Shown here in pieces: positions 1 through 8,046 of a stretch of 20,796 nt of DNA. The notes below the pieces were generated by a model, which saw only the letters and a program-made list of their open reading frames with translations, was not told where the DNA came from and did no database searches. Source of the stretch: an uncultured Oscillospiraceae bacterium (GTDB lineage: Bacteria > Bacillota > Clostridia > Oscillospirales > Oscillospiraceae); assembly GCA_900754965.1 (NCBI GenBank), contig CAAEEO010000040.1:1-20796 (forward strand), read 5' to 3'. Numbering within the stretch: the first letter of the stretch is position 1; each line of letters begins with the position of its first letter. The translations under genes and the position numbers were made by a program.

Positions 1-5
1 AACGA

Positions 6-44
6 AATACGCGGCGGTCTGCCTTAGGCAGCCCGCAGCGTATT
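6..44 (-). terminator. Probable terminator after aroQ (end of aro operon)
   Basis: An imperfect inverted repeat lies just after the aroQ stop. The outer arms are AATACGC and GCGTATT, the inner arms CTGCC and GGCAG, and the loop is TAA, with a few mismatches between. In the aroQ direction only a short T-containing run (TATTTCGTT) follows, and the window edge hides the rest. In the opposite direction the tail is richer in T, so it may act both ways. Confidence 0.55.
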
Positions 45-47
45 GTT

Positions 48-482
48 TTAATTTCCGTAAGTCTCCACCAGATAGGCAATGGCCTCCCGGTATCCGGCAA
101 ACCCATGGCCTTTAATGGTCTTTTCACAGTACATTCCCGGATAGGACAGCTGTCGGAAGGGTTCCCGCTGTGCAATGTCCGACAGATGCACTTCGACGGC
201 GGGCAGCGCCACCGCCTTCAGGGCGTCCAAAATGGCCACAGAGGTATGGGTGTAGGCGGCAGGGTTGATGACAATGCCGTCGAACACGCCATAGGCCTGC
301 TGGATTTTCGTGACGATGTCCCCTTCCGTGTTGGACTGGTAGCGTTCGATTTCCACGCCCAGTTCCTCGCCGGTCTGATCGATCAGCCGACACAGATCGG
401 CGTAGGTCTCCGCACCGTAGATTGCCGGTTCCCGGATGCCCACCATGTTGATATTGGGGCCGTTGATGACCAGAATTTTCAT
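48..482 (-). CDS. aroQ: 3-dehydroquinate dehydratase, type II
   Basis: Cytosolic type II dehydroquinase, converting 3-dehydroquinate to 3-dehydroshikimate (shikimate pathway step 3). The 144-residue protein starts MKILVINGPNINMVGIREP, the typical N-terminus of the family, and has the usual ~145-residue length. The flexible catalytic loop with its Tyr follows (REPAIYG), then the substrate-binding segments NPAAYTHTS and EVHLSD, and YPGMYCEKTIKGHG near the end. An upstream in-frame start at 533 lies deep in the previous gene. The ATG at 482 is chosen because it fits the family start and overlaps the TGA of the aroE/aroK gene by 4 bp (ATGA), suggesting translational coupling. It is the last gene of the aro operon. 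Confidence 0.95.
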   Translation of the reverse strand: MKILVINGPNINMVGIREPAIYGAETYADLCRLIDQTGEELGVEIERYQSNTEGDIVTKIQQAYGVFDGIVINPAAYTHTSVAILDALKAVALPAVEVHLSDIAQREPFRQLSYPGMYCEKTIKGHGFAGYREAIAYLVETYGN

Positions 483-1702
483 AGTCCCAACACCTCCCGA
501 ATCTGGGCCACGGTTTCTTCCACACCGCAGCATTCAAAACGGTGCTCTCCCCAGGATTCGTACAGGGGTTTCCGTGCCTCGTACAGGGCGGCCACGCCGT
601 GGGTTTGGGACAGGGGGCGGCCGTCATCGGGAAGCTCCTCCACGGGACGGTGGAGCAGGAGCGTCACGCTGTTTTGCCGGAGCAGGGGGAGATTTTCCGG
701 CCGGGTGACCACACCGCCGCCGGTGGCGATGACCAGGCCGCTGCCCTTGGACACATCCCGGAGCACGGCGGTTTCAATCTGGCGGAAAGTCTCTTCGCCG
801 TCCTGGGCAAAAAGGTCCTGAATCGACTTGCCGGCATACTGGGGGATCAGGTCATCACAGTCCACAAATTCCCGACCCAGTGCGGCGGCCAACGCCTTGC
901 CGGTGGTACTTTTTCCGCAGCCGGCCATGCCAATCAGGGCAATGTTCATGCTGCTCTTGGCCATATCCTCCCGGATAGGCTCGATGATGGCGTCGTCCAA
1001 CACCTTGCCCTGGAACAGTTCCGAGGCGCGCTTGGCCTGGGCCACCAGCATCTGCAGACCGTTGACGGCGATGGCGCCTTTTTCTGCGGCCTGTCGGAGA
1101 AATTCCGACTGATGGGGGTTATAGACCAGATCGAAGGCGGCCTCCAACTGGGAGAATGGAGCCAAATCTGCCACGGAAACGCCGTTGTTCGGATACATTC
1201 CCACAGGGGTGGCGTTGACGAGGATCTGTGCGTCATAGTGCCGGTCCAGATTGGAGAAGTTGTCTTCCCCTTTTCTGGAAACGGTGACGATCTGCCCTGC
1301 GTGCAGATCCCGGAGGACGGTGCGGATGGTGGGAGCCACGCCGCCGTCCCCGAACAGCAGGCATTTCTTTCCGGTCACATCGATGCCGGATGCCCGAACG
1401 GTATAGAGAAAGCCGTAATAATCGGTGTTGTCCCCATACAGGGTGCCGTCCGGTCGGCGGAGAATGGTGTTGACGCTGCCGATCTCCCGGGCCTGGGGAG
1501 ACAGCGCGGCGCAATAGGGGATCACAGCCTTTTTATAGGGAATGGTCACATTGATGCCGTCAAATTCTCCGGAGAGGAGAAAGGATTCCAACCGGTCGGG
1601 ACTGCGCTCGAACAGGTCGTAGTCATATCCGCCGATGGCTTTGTGGATCTGAGGGGAGAAACTGTGTCCCAGATGTTCGCCCAGAAGTCCGTAGCGACCC
1701 AT
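479..1702 (-). CDS. aroE/aroK: Bifunctional shikimate dehydrogenase - shikimate kinase (AroE-AroK fusion)
   Basis: One 407-residue frame carries two consecutive shikimate enzymes. Residues 1 to ~248 are shikimate dehydrogenase (3-dehydroshikimate + NADPH to shikimate): substrate Ser14 and Ser16 in SFSP, Lys57 in NVTIPYK, Asn78 in GSVNTI, Asp94 in GDNTD, a glycine-rich nucleotide loop FGDGGVAP near 117-124, and NATPVGMYP near 163-171. Residues ~252-407 are shikimate kinase (shikimate + ATP to shikimate 3-phosphate): P-loop GMAGCGKST near 258-266, Asp281 and Asp283 in DCDD, GGGVV near 328-332, and lid Arg in DDGRPLSQ. The linker is only a few residues (MAKSS). The dehydrogenase half is short (usual 270-290), and its loop reads GDGG rather than the common GAGG. 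The start has AAGGAGG 8 bp upstream. The gap to pheA is 12 bp. Confidence 0.95.
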   Translation of the reverse strand: MGRYGLLGEHLGHSFSPQIHKAIGGYDYDLFERSPDRLESFLLSGEFDGINVTIPYKKAVIPYCAALSPQAREIGSVNTILRRPDGTLYGDNTDYYGFLYTVRASGIDVTGKKCLLFGDGGVAPTIRTVLRDLHAGQIVTVSRKGEDNFSNLDRHYDAQILVNATPVGMYPNNGVSVADLAPFSQLEAAFDLVYNPHQSEFLRQAAEKGAIAVNGLQMLVAQAKRASELFQGKVLDDAIIEPIREDMAKSSMNIALIGMAGCGKSTTGKALAAALGREFVDCDDLIPQYAGKSIQDLFAQDGEETFRQIETAVLRDVSKGSGLVIATGGGVVTRPENLPLLRQNSVTLLLHRPVEELPDDGRPLSQTHGVAALYEARKPLYESWGEHRFECCGVEETVAQIREVLGL

Positions 1703-1714
1703 GATGGTTCCTCC

Positions 1715-2857
1715 TTACACGATCTCCGAGTAACTTCCGAAGTAGCGGAAGTCCTCGCACATGGTCTCCAGCTCGCTGATGACCTGGACAAATTCACGGG
1801 AGTACAGCGGCGTGTCGAAATCGAAATACATCATATATTCAAAATCCCGGTCGGGAATGGGGCGGCTTTCCAGTTTCTGCAGGTTGATGCCCAGGGCAAA
1901 GAACCGGCTCAGGACTTTGTACAGAGAACCGGGGCGATGGGGCACCACGCACATGATGCTGGTTCGGTCGGCGCCGGGATAGATCTCCAGATTTTTGGAG
2001 ATGCAGATGAAACGGGTGTAGTTGTTGCCCTTGTCCTGGACGCTGGGCGCCAGGCACTCCAGACCGTACAGACTGGCGCAGGAATGGGAGGACAGGGCTG
2101 CCACATCGTCCCGGGAAGATTCTGCCACCATTTTGGCGGCCACGGCGGTGTTTTCCACCACGGTGACGGTCACATTGGGCATGGTTTTCAGGAACTCGGC
2201 GCACTGGCTGATGGCCTGTTCGTGGGAGAAAATCTCCCGGATCTGCTCTTTTTTCACGCCTTTTTTGGTCAGCAGGCTGTGATCGATCTTCAGACGCACG
2301 GAGCGGGCCACATAGCAGTTGTGCTGGGCCATCAGGTCGTAGATCCGGTTGACGGAGCCTGCGGTGCTGTTTTCAATGGGCAGGATACCGTACTCGCACA
2401 GGCCGTTTTCAATGGCGGAGAACACGCCCTCGAAGTTCTGGAAATACATGATGTTGGGGGTGCGGAACAGCTTTTCGCAGGCAATCTGGGAATACGCGCC
2501 CTCCACGCCCTGGCAGGCCACGATGGGATACTGGGGGAACTGCTTGGGGGTGTTTTCAATGGCGGCGGTAATCTGGTCGGCCAGAGAGGTGGTATTGTCC
2601 ATGGCCTTCATCTGTTGGGTGCTGCTCAGTTCGAACAGGGTGGAAAAGAGCATAACGGCGCTGGTTCTCAGCTCCGGGGGCACCATATTGGCCACTTCCA
2701 CCAGTTTTTTCCGCTCCCGTTCCGGGTCGTGGATGGCCTTGCCTACGGACTGTTTGTATGCTGCGATCTGGTCGGAAATGTCCATACGCTGCCGGAACAG
2801 CTCGATGAGCTGCCGATCTACGCCGTCGATCTCGGTACGCAACTGATTGATATCCAT
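1715..2857 (-). CDS. pheA: Bifunctional chorismate mutase - prephenate dehydratase (P-protein)
   Basis: Converts chorismate to prephenate and then to phenylpyruvate, the committed Phe branch. The 380 residues hold three domains. Residues 1-85 are an AroQ-type chorismate mutase with Arg7, Arg24, Lys35, Asp44 and Glu48, the same spacing as the active-site set of the E. coli P-protein. Residues ~108-285 are prephenate dehydratase, with GVEGAYSQ at 117-124, ENSTAGSV at 162-169 and the catalytic TRF motif at 281-283. Residues ~300-375 are an ACT regulatory domain with ESRP at 330-333. The other Phe-binding motif, often GALV, reads GSLY at 310-313. ACT domains of this family bind Phe as feedback inhibitor. 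The ATG is preceded by GGGAGG. It follows aroC by 14 bp. Confidence 0.96.
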   Translation of the reverse strand: MDINQLRTEIDGVDRQLIELFRQRMDISDQIAAYKQSVGKAIHDPERERKKLVEVANMVPPELRTSAVMLFSTLFELSSTQQMKAMDNTTSLADQITAAIENTPKQFPQYPIVACQGVEGAYSQIACEKLFRTPNIMYFQNFEGVFSAIENGLCEYGILPIENSTAGSVNRIYDLMAQHNCYVARSVRLKIDHSLLTKKGVKKEQIREIFSHEQAISQCAEFLKTMPNVTVTVVENTAVAAKMVAESSRDDVAALSSHSCASLYGLECLAPSVQDKGNNYTRFICISKNLEIYPGADRTSIMCVVPHRPGSLYKVLSRFFALGINLQKLESRPIPDRDFEYMMYFDFDTPLYSREFVQVISELETMCEDFRYFGSYSEIV

Positions 2858-2871
2858 TGATAGTTCCTCCC

Positions 2872-3849
2872 TTAAATTCCTAAAAGTTCACAAGTGGCGA
2901 GGGCTGCCGCGGCCTCGATGACGGGCAGAGCCCGCTGCACGATGCAGGGGTCGTGGCGGCCGTGAATGGTCAAAGGTTCTTCCGCGCCCCGGCTGAGGCT
3001 GACGGTCTGCTGCTGTTGGGCAATGGAAGGGGTGGGCCGCAGGGCCACCTCAAAACACAGGGGCATCCCGTTGGTGATGCCGCCGTTGATGCCGCCGGAG
3101 TGGTTGGTGTGGGTGCGGACTTGACCGTCTTCCATGCAGAAGGGGTCATTTGCCTGGCTGCCCCGCATGGAGGCAAAGGCGAATCCGGCGCCGAAGGCCA
3201 GACCTTTGACTGCCGGGACGGCAAACAGGTGCTTGGCAAAAATGCCTTCCGCATTTTCCCCCAGGTCGGGGGATCCGTATCCGGCGGGGATGCCCCGCAC
3301 CTCACAGGCGATGGAGCCGCCCACGCTGTCACCCTCTGCTTTGGCGGCGAGAATGACGGTTTCGGCCTGCTCCGGGGTGGGGTCGGGAACGCCGCCTAAC
3401 ATGGAAATGCGGCTGTGTACGGTGATTCCCTTGGAAATCAGCAGCTGCTGTGCCACTGCCCCGGCGAACACCAGAGGCGCCGTCAATCGGCCGGAAAAGT
3501 GGCCGCCGCCCCGATAGTCGTTGTGTCCACCGTAACGGATGGTGCCGGTGTAGTCTGCATGACTGGGACGGGGCAGGTCTTTGAGCTGGGAATAGTCGCT
3601 GCTGTGGGTGTCCGTGTTTCGAATCACCGCCGCCAGGGGCGTCCCGGTGGTTTTTCCCTCAAACAGACCGGAGAGAATCTCCACCCGGTCGGCCTCCCGC
3701 CGGGCAGTGGCAGTGGGGGTGGAGCCGGGGGCGCGGCGGGCCATTTGCAGGGCTACGGCCTCCAGATCCAGTTCCAGTCCCGCGGGGACGCCGGTGAGCA
3801 CCACGCCGATGGCGGGGCCGTGGCTTTCGCCGAAAATGGTGTAATTCAT
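2872..3849 (-). CDS. aroC: Chorismate synthase
   Basis: Converts EPSP to chorismate with reduced FMN, the last shikimate step. Recognised by FGESHGPAIG at the N-terminus (catalytic His), RPSHADYT with the second catalytic His, GGHNDYRGGGHFSGR, GGINGGITNGMPL and the C-terminal RHDPC. The chosen start gives 325 residues, shorter than the usual 350-390. The N-terminus begins directly at MNYTIFGESHG and lacks about ten residues that usually precede this motif. A longer reading to 3921 would run deep into aroA and lacks those residues too. The ATG at 3849 has GGAGG 7 bp upstream and overlaps the aroA TGA by 4 bp, so coupling is likely. Confidence 0.93.
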   Translation of the reverse strand: MNYTIFGESHGPAIGVVLTGVPAGLELDLEAVALQMARRAPGSTPTATARREADRVEILSGLFEGKTTGTPLAAVIRNTDTHSSDYSQLKDLPRPSHADYTGTIRYGGHNDYRGGGHFSGRLTAPLVFAGAVAQQLLISKGITVHSRISMLGGVPDPTPEQAETVILAAKAEGDSVGGSIACEVRGIPAGYGSPDLGENAEGIFAKHLFAVPAVKGLAFGAGFAFASMRGSQANDPFCMEDGQVRTHTNHSGGINGGITNGMPLCFEVALRPTPSIAQQQQTVSLSRGAEEPLTIHGRHDPCIVQRALPVIEAAAALATCELLGI

Positions 3850-5072
3850 GGCTGTTCCTCCAAGATTCCGCCCAGTTTTTCCAGATTCTGCCAGAAATTG
3901 GGGTAGGATTTTCGGACGCATTCTGCGCCCTGCACCGTTACCGGAGCCTGACAGCGGGTGGCGGCGATGGCGGCCATCATGGCAATGCGGTGGTCGTTAC
4001 AGGCATCCACTGTCACGCCCCCGGCCAGCGAGGGGATTCCGGTGATGTCCAGACCCTCTGGCAGTTCCTGGATATGGGCGCCCATGGCGTGCAGGGTCTG
4101 GGTCACGGCGGTGAGCCGATCGCTCTCTTTGATGCGCAGCCGGGCGGCATTGGTGATGTGGGTCACACCGCTGCGGAATGCGGCCATCACGCACAGGGGC
4201 GGAACCAGGTCCGGACAGCCGGAAACATCGATTTCCGTTTCTCCGGGTCTGGCCAGCTGCCAGTACAGCCGGGCAACCACCCGGTCGCCCTGGGCGGAAT
4301 CCGGGTCCATGCCCTGAATCTGAATGGGGTGATCCAGGAATGCGGCGGCATACCAGAACCCGGCCTGGGACCAGTCGGCCTCGATGGCGGCGGTTCCGGG
4401 CAAAAACTGCTGTCTGCCGGGGATGCGGAACTGCCGAAAATCTTCCTGCTCCACCCGGATGCCGGATTTTTCCAGAACATCCAGCGTCATGGCCACATAG
4501 TCCCGGCTTTCCAGAGGGGAAGTGAGGAGCAGGGTGCTGTCGCCTTCCAACAGAGGCAGGGCGTACAGCAGACCGGTGACAAACTGACTGGATACATTGC
4601 CCGGCAGCCGGAATGTGCCGGGGCGGAGTTTCCCGGTGACGGTGAGCGCGGTATCGGTCTGCTGATAGGCAATGCCCTGCTCCTGAAAAATATCGAAATA
4701 GGGCTGCTGCGGCCGCGCCATGAGCCGCCCCCGTCCGGTGAAAACGCCGCCTCCGGCGGTGGCCAGGGCGATGGGGATGAGAAAGCGCAGGGTAGAGCCG
4801 GATTCGCCGCAGTCAAATCGGGGCATCTCTCCGAAACCGATGCCGGGAATGCCGCGGATTTGCAGCCGGCCGTCGCCCAGATCCTGCCATTCGGCGCCCA
4901 GCTGTTCCATGCAGGACAGGGTGGCCGTAATGTCCTGAGAGAAAGCGGCGTTGGACAGCACACTTTCGCCTTTGGCGAGGGCCGCGGCGATGATGAGCCG
5001 GTGCGCCTGGGATTTACTGGGGGGTGGGGTGATCGGCCCGGTCAAGGTGCCGGGGGTGATGGTCATATCCAT
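3846..5072 (-). CDS. aroA: 3-phosphoshikimate 1-carboxyvinyltransferase (EPSP synthase)
   Basis: Joins shikimate 3-phosphate and phosphoenolpyruvate to give EPSP. The 408-residue protein shows the family motifs in order: PPPSKSQAHR at 16-25 (phosphate-binding Lys20), DCGESGSTLRF, GNVSSQF, catalytic Asp in GCPDLVPP, RLRIKESDRL with the catalytic Glu, and NDHRIAMM. Length is slightly below the usual 420-440. The ATG at 5072 is chosen because GGAGG sits 7 bp upstream; it overlaps the end of aroB by 10 bp. An ATG two codons later (5066) would give a 4-bp ATGA overlap but a 13-bp spacing. Confidence 0.95.
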   Translation of the reverse strand: MDMTITPGTLTGPITPPPSKSQAHRLIIAAALAKGESVLSNAAFSQDITATLSCMEQLGAEWQDLGDGRLQIRGIPGIGFGEMPRFDCGESGSTLRFLIPIALATAGGGVFTGRGRLMARPQQPYFDIFQEQGIAYQQTDTALTVTGKLRPGTFRLPGNVSSQFVTGLLYALPLLEGDSTLLLTSPLESRDYVAMTLDVLEKSGIRVEQEDFRQFRIPGRQQFLPGTAAIEADWSQAGFWYAAAFLDHPIQIQGMDPDSAQGDRVVARLYWQLARPGETEIDVSGCPDLVPPLCVMAAFRSGVTHITNAARLRIKESDRLTAVTQTLHAMGAHIQELPEGLDITGIPSLAGGVTVDACNDHRIAMMAAIAATRCQAPVTVQGAECVRKSYPNFWQNLEKLGGILEEQP

Positions 5073-6130
5073 GTCTGATCCTCCAGAGCCGGGCGCAGCA
5101 GTGCGTGCATCTGCTGCACCGGCAGTTTTTCGATGCGGCATTTCCCAATCTCCTCCGGGAGAATCAGGGAAATGCGGTCGCCGTCCCGCTTTTTATCGCT
5201 GGCCATGGCGGACAGCAGCGCGTCGGCGGAAAATGGGGTGGTGACGGGCAGTTCATACTGCCGCACCAGTGCGGTCAGTCCCTCCAGACAGTCCTGTCCG
5301 CACAGTCCCGCCAGATAGGCGGCCCGGGTGACCAGAACCATCCCGGTGGCCACGGCGCTGCCATGGGAAACGGCGTAGTGGGAGCATTTTTCGATGGCGT
5401 GCCCCACAGTGTGGCCGAAGTTCAGCAGACCCCGAATGCCGGTGTCCCGTTCGTCCTCCTGGACGATCTGACTTTTGATGGTCACGCACCGGGCGATCAC
5501 TTCTTCAATCTGGGGGCGGATGGGGGCGTGCAGCTGACGGAACAGGTCTGCGTCCCGAATCATGCCGTATTTGATCACTTCGGCGCAGCCGTCGGCAAAG
5601 ACTTCCGGTGGGAGGGTATCCAGTGTGTCGTGATCACACAGCACCAGCCGGGGCTGATAGAAGGCGCCCACCAGATTTTTCCCTTCCGGCAGGTCGATGG
5701 CGGTTTTGCCTCCTACGGAGGAATCCACGGCTGCCAATAAGGTGGTGGGAATCTGGATGTAGGGCACGCCCCGCTGATAGGTAGCGGCGGCAAAGCCTGC
5801 CAGATCACCGGTGACGCCGCCGCCCAGAGCCACCACAGCGTCGGTGCGGGTCATGCCGCACTGGGCCATGGTGCGGAGCAGGGACAGGTAGGTCTCCGGC
5901 GTCTTGGACCCTTCTCCGTGGGGATAAATAAACTGGTGTACCTGATAACCGGCCTGTTCCAGAGCTTGGCGCACCCGGGGGGCATAGAGATCTGCTACGA
6001 TATCGCCGCAGACCAGCATTACGCTCTGGCAGGGGCACAGGTCCCGCAGCAGGGAACCGACCTGTTCCAGCAGGCCGCTGCCGATGAGGATTTGGTAAGG
6101 GGGATTGGTATTAACGGGAACGGTAGTCAA
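5063..6130 (-). CDS. aroB: 3-dehydroquinate synthase
   Basis: NAD- and metal-dependent enzyme turning DAHP into 3-dehydroquinate, the second shikimate step. The 355 residues have the usual length and motifs: NAD loop GGGVTGDLAGFAAATYQRG from ~103, PTTLLAAVDSSVGGKTAI from ~128, metal ligand Glu184 in GCAEVIKYG, LNFGHTVGHAIE with candidate ligands His240 and His244, and a further His at ~256. There is no ATG near the expected N-terminus. The best start is TTG at 6130, inside the tyrA end (20-bp overlap), with a purine-rich AAGGAAG about 12 bp upstream. Translation is probably coupled to tyrA. Confidence 0.93.
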   Translation of the reverse strand: MTTVPVNTNPPYQILIGSGLLEQVGSLLRDLCPCQSVMLVCGDIVADLYAPRVRQALEQAGYQVHQFIYPHGEGSKTPETYLSLLRTMAQCGMTRTDAVVALGGGVTGDLAGFAAATYQRGVPYIQIPTTLLAAVDSSVGGKTAIDLPEGKNLVGAFYQPRLVLCDHDTLDTLPPEVFADGCAEVIKYGMIRDADLFRQLHAPIRPQIEEVIARCVTIKSQIVQEDERDTGIRGLLNFGHTVGHAIEKCSHYAVSHGSAVATGMVLVTRAAYLAGLCGQDCLEGLTALVRQYELPVTTPFSADALLSAMASDKKRDGDRISLILPEEIGKCRIEKLPVQQMHALLRPALEDQTWI

Positions 6131-6980
6131 TGTTGTCCACTTCTTCCTTGATCAGTCTGCCTTCCCGCAGAAGGCCTTCCAGACGGGGACTGTCCCCGTC
6201 TGCCAGGGCGTCCCGATACTGGGAGAGATTTTCCATCAGGGTGTCGATCTCTTTCAGGAGATGATCCCGGTTGTCCAAAAACAGCTCGGTCCACATGGTT
6301 TCGTTCAGCCAGGCGACCCGGGTCAGATCTTTGTAACTGCCGGCAGAGTAGCCTTTGTGCTCCCGGGCGGCAGGACTTTTGATAAATGCGTTGGAGACCA
6401 CATGGGCCATCTGGGAGGAAAAGGCGATCATTTGATCGTGCTTTTCCGCGGTGGTAATGGTCATCCGGCCGAACCGGCATGGCGCCAGAAGGGTTTTGAG
6501 CCGGTCGAAAAAGACGATGTCGTCAAAGGATTCCGGGACGACGATCATGGCGGCGTCTTTATATAATGTAGGGCGGCTGTATTTGTAGCCGGAGAATTGA
6601 GTGCCGGCCATGGGGTGACCGCCGACGAATCGGAAACCGTGTTCCCGGGCGATGGGGAAACAGGCCTGACAGACCGTCCGCTTGACACCGCAGGTATCGA
6701 TGACCACAGTGTCAGCGCCGATAAAGGGGGCCATTTCCCGGAGATAGTCGATGGTGGCCTGAGGATACAGTGCAATGATGACCAAATCACACTGGCGGAT
6801 GGTGGTCTTGTCCAGTTCTCCGGATACCACGCCGTTCATTTCCGCCAGCTCCAGGGTGTCCCGGCTGCGGTTCCAGGCCAGTACTTTATGGCCTGCGGCG
6901 CTGTAGGCTTTGGCAAAGCTGCCGCCCATCAGTCCCAGTCCGGCAATGCCGACAGTGAGTTTCTGAAAGTCCTGTTCCAT
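6111..6980 (-). CDS. tyrA: Prephenate dehydrogenase
   Basis: Oxidatively decarboxylates prephenate to 4-hydroxyphenylpyruvate, the committed Tyr branch. The 289-residue protein opens with a Rossmann motif (GLGLMGG, 14-20), carries GGHPMAGT near 120-127 with the family's conserved His, and a helical dimerisation domain after ~170. The sequence after strand 2 is WNRSRD rather than an acidic residue, which may favour NADP over NAD (inference). There is no C-terminal ACT domain, unlike longer Firmicute TyrA proteins, so allosteric Tyr inhibition may be absent. The start lies 3 bp after the aroF stop. Confidence 0.93.
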   Translation of the reverse strand: MEQDFQKLTVGIAGLGLMGGSFAKAYSAAGHKVLAWNRSRDTLELAEMNGVVSGELDKTTIRQCDLVIIALYPQATIDYLREMAPFIGADTVVIDTCGVKRTVCQACFPIAREHGFRFVGGHPMAGTQFSGYKYSRPTLYKDAAMIVVPESFDDIVFFDRLKTLLAPCRFGRMTITTAEKHDQMIAFSSQMAHVVSNAFIKSPAAREHKGYSAGSYKDLTRVAWLNETMWTELFLDNRDHLLKEIDTLMENLSQYRDALADGDSPRLEGLLREGRLIKEEVDNIDYRSR

Positions 6981-6983
6981 GGC

Positions 6984-7991
6984 TTACCCTCTCATGGCGG
7001 CCAGGATACGGCCGACGCTGGCGGTGACCTGGTCGAACTGATCCGGGGTCAGGGACTGAGCGCCGTCGCATTTTGCCCGGGGAGGATCGTTGTGGACTTC
7101 GATCATCAGGCCGTCGGCGCCCACAGCGGCAGCGCCCATGGCCATAGTCGGCACCATCCGGGACAGGCCGGTGGCGTGGCTGGGGTCCACGATGATGGGC
7201 AGGTGGCTCAGTTCATGGATTGCAGGCACGGCGGACAGATCCAGCGTGTTCCGGGTGTATGTTTCGTAAGTGCGGATGCCGCGCTCGCACAGGATCACAT
7301 CGTGGTTGCCGCCGGCCATGATGTATTCTGCGCTCATCAGCCATTCCTGAATGGTGTTTGCCAGACCCCGCTTGAGCAGGATGGGTTTCCGGCAGTGGCC
7401 GATTTCCTTGAGCAGTTCAAAGTTCTGCATATTCCGGGCGCCGATCTGAATAATGTCCACATCGGCAAACATATCCAGGTGCTTGATGTCCATCAGTTCT
7501 GTGACAATGGGCAGGCCGGTCTCCTTTTTGGCCTCCAGCAGCAGCCGGATGCCGTCCTCACCCATGCCCTGGAAGGAGTAGGGGGAAGTGCGGGGCTTGA
7601 AAGCGCCGCCCCGGAGGATCTGTGCTCCGGCGGCTTTCACCCGCTGGGCGCAGTAGATGATCTGTTCTTCGCTTTCCACGGAGCAGGGGCCGGCCATGTA
7701 TACAAAGTTGCCGCCGCCGATCTTCACGCCGTTTTCCAGGGTGATCACGGTGTCATCGGGGTGGAATTTCCGGTTGGCCTGTTTGAACGGCTCGGACACC
7801 CGCTTGACGGATTCCACGATATCCAGCGCCTCGATCAGCTCGGTGTCGATCTTGCTCACATCGCCCACCAGACCCATGATGGTGATGTCGGTACCCCGGG
7901 AAATATCCGGTTCCACACCTTTTGCCTGGAACCAGTTGCTCAGATTTTCAATCTGCTTTTCGGATGCATTTTTCTTGAGAACTACGATCAT
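6984..7991 (-). CDS. aroF: 3-deoxy-7-phosphoheptulonate (DAHP) synthase, ACT/ferredoxin-like domain type
   Basis: Condenses phosphoenolpyruvate and erythrose 4-phosphate, the entry step of the shikimate pathway. The 335 residues have an N-terminal ferredoxin-like domain (1 to ~70, MIVVLKKNAS) and a TIM-barrel catalytic domain. Motifs include GPCSVE with a metal-ligand Cys, RGGAFKPRTSPYSFQG, ILLKRG, DPSHATG with a metal-ligand His, and MIEVH and CDGAQ with the acidic ligands. In relatives such as the Thermotoga enzyme the N-terminal domain mediates Phe/Tyr feedback inhibition. The ATG at 7991 has AGGAGG 8 bp upstream; an upstream in-frame start at 8018 lies inside the terminator hairpin. It is the first structural gene, directly after the attenuator. 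Confidence 0.96.
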   Translation of the reverse strand: MIVVLKKNASEKQIENLSNWFQAKGVEPDISRGTDITIMGLVGDVSKIDTELIEALDIVESVKRVSEPFKQANRKFHPDDTVITLENGVKIGGGNFVYMAGPCSVESEEQIIYCAQRVKAAGAQILRGGAFKPRTSPYSFQGMGEDGIRLLLEAKKETGLPIVTELMDIKHLDMFADVDIIQIGARNMQNFELLKEIGHCRKPILLKRGLANTIQEWLMSAEYIMAGGNHDVILCERGIRTYETYTRNTLDLSAVPAIHELSHLPIIVDPSHATGLSRMVPTMAMGAAAVGADGLMIEVHNDPPRAKCDGAQSLTPDQFDQVTASVGRILAAMRG

Positions 7992-8008
7992 GTCAGTTTC
8001 CTCCTGAT

Positions 8009-8046
8009 AAAAAATCAAGCCGTACAGCGATCATGCTGTACGGCTT
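8009..8046 (-). terminator. Attenuator: intrinsic terminator in front of aroF
   Basis: On the transcript, AAGCCGTACAGC (8046-8035) and GCTGTACGGCTT (8028-8017) form a perfect 12-bp hairpin with loop ATGATC. GA and six U residues (8014-8009) follow. The U-run ends 3 bp before the AGGAGG (8005-8000) of aroF, so the terminator lies between the promoter and the first gene. That position only makes sense as a conditional terminator. A competing antiterminator is listed separately. No terminator is visible between the glycosyltransferase stop at 8230 and here, so it may also stop read-through from that operon. Confidence 0.88.

Noticed and set aside
479..949. Separate aroK gene
   Set aside because: The frame is continuous with aroE without a stop, and the internal start has poor Shine-Dalgarno spacing, so it is annotated as a fusion.
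542..2860. Long plus-strand open frame (772 codons) opposite pheA and aroE/aroK
   Set aside because: Shadow frame; the minus strand carries clear catalytic motifs throughout.
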